Positions 35,105-44,234 of a stretch of 64,000 nucleotides of DNA are shown here, piece by piece. The stretch lies in the NCBI RefSeq assembly GCF_905220565.1, contig NC_059403.1, forward strand, positions 2,108,001 to 2,172,000, given 5' to 3'. Position numbers and translations under genes: made by a program. This DNA comes from Melitaea cinxia. Taxonomy: Eukaryota > Arthropoda > Insecta > Lepidoptera > Nymphalidae. Every line of letters begins with the position of its first letter. Position 1 is the stretch's first letter. A model generated the notes under the pieces. That model ran no database searches and was not told the origin of the DNA. It saw only the letters and a program-made list of their open reading frames with translations.

Positions 35105-35888
35105 TTTGTATGGAGAAAGAGCCGGTACCCTTTCCTCTTAAGTAATTATTGGAACATTGTTAGTGGGCAAAACAATAGATAGGTACAATTCAATTGATAC
35201 TAACTTTAATTTGACTTTTAAGAACATGTCTGGTGTTTCGAAATACTGCCAAAACTACTGCTTATTTAGTGCCTCGACTAATAAATGATCTACTGTCTAA
35301 ATTGTGACTTGATAGCTCTGATACATTTGATCTTTTTGTTTGATTTTTCAGCTCCAGCTTGCTTCTAATAGGAAACTGGGTAATTATGTGTGATTATTTC
35401 ATATTTTTTGTTTCATTGGTTACTAAATAGCATTGTCGTAAACCTGCATGGTTTTTTAATGCTAATCATATAATAAATAAGCTACATTATTGTTTATTTG
35501 ATAAAAAAAAAAAAAAAGTGAAATTATATGAACAGCAACCATCGTAGGTTTATTGAACTCTTTCTTGTCTGGGTGATATCTCTACAAGACTTAAGATTTG
35601 TTAAAAAGCGCGTAAAGCGCATTGTTCCTAAGTAGACTATTAACGTTTTTTAGAAAAATTATTCGTCAAAGCTTCTCCATTTCTCCTTTGTAGAAGAGTT
35701 CTTTGCCTAGTAGAGATACATCATTTGAATATTTTATTTCATAAACATCAATAAAATTGGCCGCAACTCATCTTATGTTGCAGATGTCCATGGGTGACGG
35801 TAACCATTTAACATTCGAAGGCTTCGTCTGCTCATTTGCCCCCATTGTCATAAAAAACGCCTACATTAACGCTATTATAATTATCATA

Positions 35889-36500
35889 ATTGTGTTTGCT
35901 CGCAAACGAAAAAAAAACCGACTTCAATTACATCGACAAGTATACAACGTAGATCGACGAAAAAATAGTCAAGCAACTACGCGTTATCAATGATTACTCA
36001 AAAAGTAGTTATCAGATCTCGATAAAATTTATATTTGACCACATGATAAACATCAGCTTTCGATTAAATTAAAAATTATCAAAATCGGTACACCCAGTAA
36101 AAAGTTAGTACGGATTTTCGAGAGTTTCCCTCGATTTCTCTGGGATCCCATCATCAGATCCTGGTTTCCTTATCACGGTACTAAACTAGGGATATTTCCT
36201 TTCCAACAAAAAAAGAATTATCAAAATCGATACATCCAGTAGAAAGTTATGCGATATAATACAACGTAGGTCGACGAAAAAAGCGTCAAGTAAAAACGCA
36301 TTATTAGATATAACTCGAAAAGTAGTTGTTAGATCTCAAATAAATTTAAATGGGACCAATTGGCACACACCACCTTTCGATTAAAACATAATTTGTCGAA
36401 ATCGGTCTACCCGATCAAAAGTTCTGATGTAACATACATTAAAAAAAAAAAAAATACAGTCGAATTGAGAACCTCCTCCTTTTTGGAAGTCGGTTAAAAA
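35889..36500 (-). repeat. Family B repeat with internal insertion
   Basis: A minus-strand copy from AATTGTGTTTGCTCGCAAAC to GGAAGTCGGTTAAAA. About 100 bp of foreign sequence (36108-36209, including CTCTGGGATCCCATCATCAG) interrupts it. A degenerate ~36-bp duplication of the host repeat lies on either side (about 36072-36107 and 36215-36250). Confidence 0.7.
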
Positions 36501-36795
36501 GCATAATAAAATCATTAAGTTTCTTTTAAGCTAGTAAATTCTAGTGGTTTTTAGAACGTTAAAATTTATACTTACTGCTCCGTTTATGAGTCGTACCGTG
36601 ATATTTCATTTCTTTAGTTAAGGCTATAATTTTAAACTATAACTGCTGTTTTTCATTTAATTATGATATTATTTAGTACTTTCATAATTTTTCGTTTACA
36701 CAAATACGACACAAGATCACAACGACACGTATTTACTAGCCCGTCAGCGCATTTTGCAATGACCGTGCTTTCGCCGCCCTGACTCTATTAGTAAT

Positions 36796-36796
<1 letters not shown>

Positions 36797-36882
<86 letters not shown>
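36797..36882. repeat. (TACA)n then (TA)n microsatellite
   Basis: TACA units to about 36820 pass directly into about 30 TA units. Confidence 0.95.
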
Positions 36883-36883
<1 letters not shown>

Positions 36884-36912
36884 GACTACTATACTACTAT
36901 ACTATATATATA

Positions 36913-36942
36913 CGACTTTGTGTGTCATAACACACAAAGTCG
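36913..36942. repeat. Perfect 13-bp hairpin
   Basis: CGACTTTGTGTGT, loop CATA, then the exact reverse complement. It lies 30 bp from the (TA)n tract. Confidence 0.85.
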
Positions 36943-37318
36943 ACAAAAACTCACCTTTATTTATTTACACTTACTTTGTCTTTTTACCTTTTATTATTGT
37001 TATTAAATATATAGCCTTATTATTTTATTTCCCTTATTTTTTCAGTAGTATTTAACAATTGACTTTGTGTATATTATTAAAGGTCTCTTATTAAAAATTA
37101 GTGTCGTGTAAACGCACATTTTTATTAAAATCTGAAAGAGGCTTTGTTTGTTCTATTTTTAGTCGCTTAACTGACCGCTGTATAATTTGGCATGGCATTG
37201 TACGTGTCTGTCCCGTAGGTATACTATTGTGTTTAGATTATAAAAATCTAGTTCTGAGAAAATTGAGTTCAAAGTATTGGATATGTTTGTCATAAATAAA
37301 CGGTATTATAACTATAAT

Positions 37319-37789
37319 CATCATCATCATCATCATTTCAGCCTATTGCAGTCAACTGCTGGACATAGGCCTTCACAAGTTCGCGCCAAAAATGGCGTGA
37401 ACTCATGTGTTTTGCCCATAGTCACCACACTGGGCAGGCGGGTTGATGACCGCAGGTCTGGCTTTCTTCTCAGTCGTTCACTCTTGACAGAGTGGTCGTG
37501 GTTGACGACGATTCATTAGCTAAAGCAGCCCCCGCTATACGTCTCCACTTGATGCGGTTTTCAGCGTCTCGAGAACTCTGGACTATGGAGGTCTATCGCA
37601 CCGTAAACGCTGCTGCCCGTCATCGGTCTGTGTATTTCAAAGTCAGCACTTGGATGGTTTTCCCGCCATCAGTCGGCTTTATTAGTTCAAGGTGGTAGTG
37701 GAACTGTGCTATCCCTTAGTCACCTCTTACGACACCCACGGGAAGAGAGGGGGTGGCTATATTCTTTAATGCCGTAGCCACACAGCAGC
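37319..37789 (-). mobile_element. RTE-derived element, longer form
   Basis: Minus-strand copy bounded by an 11-bp duplication ATAACTATAAT (37308-37318 and 37790-37800). It has the RTE 3' end with (CAT)n at low coordinates and the 5' leader at high coordinates. It contains an extra ~140 bp (about 37465-37605, including CTCTTGACAGAGTGGTCGTG) not found in the 335-348 bp forms. The ORFs here are translations of the element. Confidence 0.85.
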
Positions 37790-37960
37790 ATAACTATAAT
37801 GCAGGTTTAATAAAATAGGTTTAATAATATATTTTAGAAAATTAATTACAAAAAATAAATCAATGAATTTTACTGCCTTTTACCAAAGCACAAAACTATA
37901 GTGCTATAGGCGTTCCTACAGTGTATATAATTCTGTGCGTTAATTCGTTTTATTAAACAA

Positions 37961-38593
37961 CTAGCTGCTGCCCGCGACGTCGTCTGCGTGAACGCTATAC
38001 GGCACCAAAAATACCTACGATTATACCTTTTAAAATAACATTCAAAGCACAACTCTATCTATGACTTTTAAAAACAACTATTAACCTCGCCAATATGATC
38101 AAATTTAATTTATTTATATCCAAAAAGGGATCGATGATGATGTTTTTGAAATCTCATAGATGGCGCTGCATTAAAATTCTTGATACTACTTATATTCATT
38201 GAATTATGTTTATCGGCTTACGTTACTTATATTGCGTGATTTTTTATAGTGTGAAGCTAGCTTATAGCGTGGTTATTAATATAATAACAACGACATTCAA
38301 ATATGCGTCTTTAGATTACACGTTGTTACAGAATGCGTTAAAGAAATAAAGGTTCACTGCTCGTTCCCCGTAGGTGATAGCGTGATAATATGTAGCCCGT
38401 ATGTTGGCCCGACTTCTTAATAATATTCGTGCCAAATTTGAAGTAAATCCATCTCAAACAGACAAACAGACAAAATTTCTAAAAACTATATTTTTTGCTT
38501 CGGAATCGATTGTAGATCACACCCCAAGTATTCTTTTAAAAAAATATTCAATGTACAGATTTGACTTTCCTACCATTTTATTATATGTATAGA
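37961..38593 (-). mobile_element. Helitron-like element, 633 bp
   Basis: On the minus strand it starts TCTATACATATAATAAAATG and ends GGGCAGCAGCTAG, with A before and T after. It shares its 5' half with 58466-58905 (GAATACTTGGGGTGTGATCT, CTCGTTCTCCGTAGGTG-like blocks) but is about 190 bp longer. No transposase; the ORFs at 38401-38828 lie in or beside it. Confidence 0.7.
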
Positions 38594-39057
38594 TAATAAT
38601 AATTGTAAGGCAACAATCTAAGTATTGTTTGCTGTTTAACTTATTTTTTTTTTTACTACATTCAAATCTAATAAGTAATAACGTATACTCAATCAACGTT
38701 TCACAATCAATAGCCCCCAATAGGATAAAAGAGATCCTGTATCGGGAATCCAGAAACATAAACAGAACACAACACAAACTATGCAGACGTTTACTTTGTG
38801 CGGGGGTTTGATTTACAATAGGGATCACTAGGTTCGAGTATCATCAGTAACGTCAACATTTTTTCACTCTGTTGTCTTTTCCTAAGGTCCTCATTAATTG
38901 CCTTTGTTTTTTATAACAACCGGCCGATATAGATGATTATTTTTCAATGAATTTGAATGTAGAAGTATATATATTATATCGCCTCCTTAACACAAAACAC
39001 AAATAATGCATGCGAACGAATATAAGCTTAGTCGACAGAAATTTTATTCGATTTATG
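38594..39057. other. AT-rich stretch, nothing recognised
   Basis: No gene or repeat family recognised. Confidence 0.4.
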
Positions 39058-39175
39058 GGGCCATCCTTATATTACGTCACACAAATTTCACGATTTTGGG
39101 CACCTTCCCCGTCACAGCTGGTCACCCCATCCCTCCCTTACCTAGTGTGTCGTCACGTCACATATTGTGCAATTT
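39058..39175. repeat. GGGGCCATCC-type dispersed repeat
   Basis: GGGGCCATCCTTATATTACG, CACACAAATTTCACG and GTGTGTCGTCACGTCACAT are typical of a short repeat I recall from many insect genomes. Two overlapping frames are open through it, which is accidental. A second TGTCACA-rich segment lies at about 39335-39395. Confidence 0.45.
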
Positions 39176-42100
39176 TACACCTAGAAAATTTATATACAAA
39201 TACAGCGAGTATCAATTTGCCAACAAAACAATTGAAACTTTATATAAACTTTATATAAAACTTAATAATTATAATTCTTAATATGTATGTAGTTCAAATA
39301 TCATGTTTTAATACTTACAATTATACAATGAAATGTAATGTCACAAAATGTTGCACCTCTTTCCACCTCTTTACATGATGTCACACTTTTGACAGAATTT
39401 TACATTGTATTTTTGTTTGTATGTGAGTATTCAATAATGTCAATTAACGAATTACACACTAGGAAACATGCAGATGATGACAAATAATAACCGTAATAAA
39501 ACAAATATAAAGTTTTAAATAAGTTGACCTTTAAACTCATATATTATATTAAATAAGTACAGCCAAAAGTTTGTCTATTAGCTCCGATAGGCGATTTCAA
39601 TTTACTCCTTGTTTATTATTTATTTTTTTATTGTCTATATGAACTGACATGTAATTATCTTTTTATTGTTTTACTTCAATTTTTTGTATTCTTGTTTTTT
39701 TACTTTGAATTTTAACTTTATTTTAATTTTTTTGGTTTGTTTTTTATGTTTATTATTATGATCGATTAATGTAATGTGTTTAAAACGTTAATTAGTGTAA
39801 GTGATAAATCCGTACTAATTAATTATATATAAATAAATATAAATATAGAAAAATTTATAAGGATATTCCAATTCCAATTTGAGAAATAGAGAAATATTCT
39901 GCTTGTAAATAAAACTTGTTACGTGTACTCTAGTCGCAAATGAGGTCGGAATTTTGCAACGTTGAACAACGTATTATATTTCTTGCGACACTTGTATAAC
40001 TTTACGAAGTATAAAAATATTTATTCTGAAATGTATTTTGCATACCTTAATTTTACGTTTACATTCTAAAAAATGCTATGAAAATTTCTTTATTAAGTTA
40101 GATTATTTTAACCAATGAATTAGATTTAGAGTAATTTATACATTCAAAGCTATAAGAAAAAAGTTACGAATGACTTATGGAAAGAATTTAATGATTAAGA
40201 TGCTGTGAAAATTTGGACAATCTTGGAATCGAAACTAACAAAAATTGTATCCAAATTAGAACTGACGCTTCAATGGCCTCGGTTTCAGTGCCTATTGAAA
40301 TTGATAACACGATTAAAGAAGTTGTTAACTTCTTAGAAGTAAGTAATGATGGTGCTTAGAAACTAGATTACTAACACAAGGCGCTAACAATTGACAATCT
40401 ATATATGCGTAATGTGAAGCAAGAACTTTGTATCCCTTTTTAAGAAAATTGTGAGGACAGATGACTATGAAATTTCGCACACATAGTTTATATAGAGAAG
40501 GAGAACAGAATTCTGATATTTATTAATATAATAATATATTATAAATTTGCATAAAAATGCATTATTAAATCGATAAAAAAAAAGCATTACACTCACTACC
40601 ATGTATTTGACACACACACGCGTATATAGTTTTTTGTTTATTATCAGAATTATAGTCTTTGACAACAGAACCTTAATAATGTTTAAATTTAGAATAATTT
40701 CGACCACTGGGCGACAACTAGTCTCATATAAATGCATAAGCAATGACAAGATATTGAAAGTATGATTATTTTGAACCAGTTCAATCAATAACGGAATGAC
40801 GAAAGGAAACACAACGGAAGTTTTCAGAAAGAGCTCATTTCTTCTACAAAACAAGATAAAAAATATTAACAGTATAGCTAATTAACTTCACAAAAAAAAC
40901 TTAATGTTACTCGCTAAGTTTTGAAAAATGCAGGTGATCAAAGTGTATCATCTCTTACTATTTGAAAGAGTAAATGTTTTATAGTGTGACTTAATCGATA
41001 ACTTAGGTTGCCTGTTGTTGAGAGTATAACGCTTGACGCGTTAATATGTTCGTTACGTATAGTTAGTTCCCTTTGATTAACGAAGCGAGACCAGGTGAGG
41101 TCGTCACCCAATTTGCATCTTTCAGATTACAGAAGCCAATAAATATTTTCTTTGTTAAGTAAACCAAAAGAACGAGAGTTGCAAATAGATTATTCAAACT
41201 ACCAAAGTTGATTCTATTATAGACCTCGCGGTCGCATTGATATATTTACGGACTATTTTGGCTTATAAAATTGTAATAACCAATGTTACTTCACTATAAT
41301 AATAATCAAAATAATAATAAAATAAAATGGCATTTAGTGTTAAAATGGCCTTTTACCTTTAATCTAGTGACAACCGCAATCCAGAGCTAAGCGTCTGTAG
41401 ATGTTCCACTTCGAACTCCCATTGAACGTTACGAGTACATAAAGACGTACAAATATATGCATGAGATATTTTCTATAGCACTGTCTAGTTCAGTTCCCCA
41501 GACAATACATAAATTTGATCCCATTCGATATCACAACGATGAATAATAATAAAACGATAACATTATAAGATAGAGTATAAAATGTTTAACATTACTTAAA
41601 ATTATGTTAATAATAAAAACTACTTCAATCATTTTTATCCTTCGATTATTTTTTTTATAAAAAATAATGTATTATATAAACTTAAAAAATATAATATATT
41701 AATTAAATGTCAATATACACACACGAAACACACAGTATACAAGATAGAATGATGATATAATGTAATAATGTACTAGTACATCCCTCTTATAAAATTCCAT
41801 AGGAAACCAATGCCTAAGCTATTTCCCCTTTGGCAACCACAGATTAGGAAGATAGGACGGTGACGTCAATATTTTATATATTTATAAATATTTAAGTATT
41901 TAATAATATTTAAATATAGGAACCAAAGGAAAGACTTGTAGCTAGTTAAAATTTAATGCGGAATTGATCTACCTTCAATTGAATACTTACAAACATATTT
42001 CGTAGTACCCGCACTAGTCGGTACTTACGTATACATATATCAATACTTGACTCTCATTAGTGGCTTAAAATACGCAACTAAATACCTATTTATCTTTATA

Positions 42101-42537
42101 TTTAATTGATCGAATGAATTAATTTGTAATAATTATAATTCTAAATTCGCTCAAACATTGTAAATATACAATCTGACGTCACATTATGTTGAAGCCCAAT
42201 TTCCCCAGTGGATCAGTGAACTTCCAAGAATAAAATCGCTACAAATCGTTATTAATATTTATTGTTATAAACTTTATGAAGCTTCACGTTCTTTTTTTCT
42301 TTATCTCGATTGATTCTCCTTCATCAGACCATTGACTCGAAAATGTCCAATTAGGTATATTTTCTTAATACTATAGTTTAACCACTCTTATATTTATTCA
42401 ATCCAATCGAGTAGACATTATTGAAAAATAATTACAAAGATTCTTCAGATACGTACCTATAAATTTGAAGACTGAAAAGAAGTTACCTGTATGTCTACAT
42501 ACAATTATATATAGCATATAATTATTATTATTTATAC
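39176..42537. other. AT-rich stretch with one candidate exon and one dispersed repeat
   Basis: About 40400-40640 matches 16868-17075 (see there); the 129-codon minus ORF 40465-40854 runs through it and is not treated as a gene. The candidate exon 40195-40338 is listed separately. The rest shows nothing recognisable. Confidence 0.4.
40195..40338 (+). other. Candidate exon, unidentified
   Basis: A frame open for 48 codons is followed immediately by a consensus donor (GAA|GTAAGT at 40339). The peptide is acidic and mixed (including DNLGIETNK and IKEVVNFLE) and looks more like protein than the surrounding AT-rich sequence. The acceptor side is weak: the nearest AG has no clear pyrimidine tract. 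No family is recognised. Confidence 0.25.
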
Positions 42538-42690
42538 AACAAAGCCAGCACTGCGGTCACCAACCCGCCTGTCCAGTGTGGTGACTATAGGCAATACACA
42601 TGAATTCGCACCATAATATCTGGCGCGAACTTGTGGAGGCCTATATGTCCAGCAGTGGATTGCGATAGGCTGAAGTGATGATGATGATGG
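42538..42690 (+). mobile_element. RTE-derived element, 5'-truncated
   Basis: Starts within the leader (AAGCCAGCACTGCGGTCACC), crosses the deletion junction, and ends CCAGCAGTGGATTGCGATAG with (GAT)n. Only the last ~150 bp are present. Confidence 0.75.
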
Positions 42691-43099
42691 TAATATCACT
42701 ATCGTATAAGGTATCATGATCATCAGCGTATCATCAAGTATGACCTGAGTGCAAACCCCAAGCAAGATATTTAAAATCTTCTTTGAAAAAAAAAAAAAAA
42801 AGGAAAATTGCATAGCGTGTAATTCGCTTCTCGATATTTACTTTGATATATTTCGGATATAAAAGTATACGAGTACAGTCTTGGGCCTTCTACGAATAAC
42901 GTAAAAGGTTTTTGTGGTTGAACAATCACTTCCATTGTATTAATAAATGTATTGGAAGAATTAGTTATAAACCTATTTACAGAATATTCTAATTCTTAAC
43001 ACATACGTGTCATACTTTGATCTGATTCAGATTATATAGATTCGATGACCAACGTTGACGAATTTTCTACGAGTATATATAGTTTTACTAATTAACCTA
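42691..43099. other. AT-rich stretch, nothing recognised
   Basis: No feature recognised. Confidence 0.4.
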
Positions 43100-43257
43100 A
43101 AACCATAAATAACAGAGAGATATATGCGAATATAAATATCTCATAAATATAGTAAAATTCGATGGTAAAAAAGAATAATGCAACAAAAAAATTATTGTTG
43201 GATACTGTCATCCGTCAAATAACGTTATCCACAACTGATGAAACATACCCTAAATAT
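43100..43257 (-). mobile_element. MITE-like repeat, paired with 59348-59490
   Basis: On the minus strand it begins GGGTATGTTTCATCAGTTGT then GGATAACGTTATTTGACGG. It continues in step with 59348-59490 through TATATTTATGAGATAT. Only one end of the element is recognised in each copy. Confidence 0.55.
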
Positions 43258-43931
43258 AAATTTCAAGTTAGCAATGGTGTACGCGCTATGATTTCTTAGA
43301 TTTCTTTTGATTATACCTCCAAGTAATACACATAATTTCTTACCTTTAAAGCTTTTTAAAATAATTTATTTATAAAAGTTATTTCACTGATAAATGAAAC
43401 TTGTTTTTACTGAAAAGATCTCGTTAAATAGATTTAACACGCTTTCAAAGAAGCAGGTTTCTCCTAGTACCCATCAAAAGTGTAAGCTTAATCTTATTTA
43501 AAACACTTTCTAAGGCTACATTTTAACAAAAGGTTTATAACATTCTGTCAATCCTGAAAAAAAAAGTAATTATCAAACAAAATAACTGATAATTATGACT
43601 TTCATCGAAATTTAAGTATAGTAGCTGTAAATATTTTATTTTTATTTTTATTTCAAGTTTTTTTTTTTAAATAATTTGTAAAAGAGATTGTTCTCCACCA
43701 TACAATATCTCATTTTTAGTCAATGATATCATCTCATTATAAACCTAACTACATTTTAATGACAATCAACAGCAACAAATCAAACATTAAACTTCACCAA
43801 TAGAGTCATAATTAAAATAAAAAGTGAAAAATGAAAATGAAGCTACACTGTGGAGAGACACTCAAAAAAAACCTACCGCTTGATCTATATATTGCGTCTA
43901 CCCACAAATACCCTTTAAATAATATGCGAAC
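43258..43931. other. AT-rich stretch, nothing recognised
   Basis: No feature recognised before the RTE insertion. Confidence 0.4.
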
Positions 43932-43942
43932 TTAAAAGGAGA

Positions 43943-43993
43943 GTGCTGTGTGGTTACGGGTGCTGTGTGGTTACGGGTGCTGTGTGGTTACGG
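43943..43993 (+). repeat. Three tandem 17-bp units at the RTE 5' end
   Basis: GTGCTGTGTGGTTACGG occurs three times without gaps at the very start of the RTE. The derivatives start with a single unit. Confidence 0.95.
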
Positions 43994-44234
43994 CACTAAA
44001 GAATTTAGCCACCCCATCTCTTCCCGTGGGTGTCGTAAGAGGCGACTAAGGGATAGCACAGTTCCACTACCACCTTGGAACTTAAAAGGCCGACCGATGG
44101 CGGGATAGCCATCCAACTGCTGGCTTTTTAAATGCACAGACCGAGGACGGGCAGCAGCGTCTTCGGTGCGACAAAGTCAGCCCTGCGGTCACCAACCCGC
44201 CTGCCCAGCGTGGTGACTATGGGCAAAAACCCCC

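Larger units (their letters stand above)
30727..35142. mobile_element. Possible TTAA-flanked transposon, 4.4 kb, degenerate
   Basis: A 21-bp perfect inverted repeat (core TTAAGAGGAAAGGGTACC) lies at 30727-30747 and 35122-35142, with TTAA at each outer edge, as in piggyBac-type insertions. Just inside the left end is a GC-rich block (30790-30890). Within the interval sit family B copies, a hAT element and coding scraps. It could be one old transposon carrying later insertions, or two unrelated copies of the same repeat end facing each other. I favour the first only weakly. Confidence 0.35.
36501..37307. other. AT-rich stretch with microsatellite
   Basis: Apart from the microsatellite and hairpin listed separately, no gene or repeat was recognised. 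Confidence 0.4.

Noticed and set aside
37277..37698. ORFs of 68-80 codons
   Set aside because: They lie inside the RTE-derived element bounded by the ATAACTATAAT duplication.
39006..39281. Coding region in two overlapping frames
   Set aside because: Both frames cross a dispersed repeat, and neither has splice signals or a domain.
40465..40854. 129-codon minus-strand ORF
   Set aside because: Its lower part is a dispersed repeat also present at 16868-17075, and the peptide has only the hydrophobic bias of AT-rich DNA.
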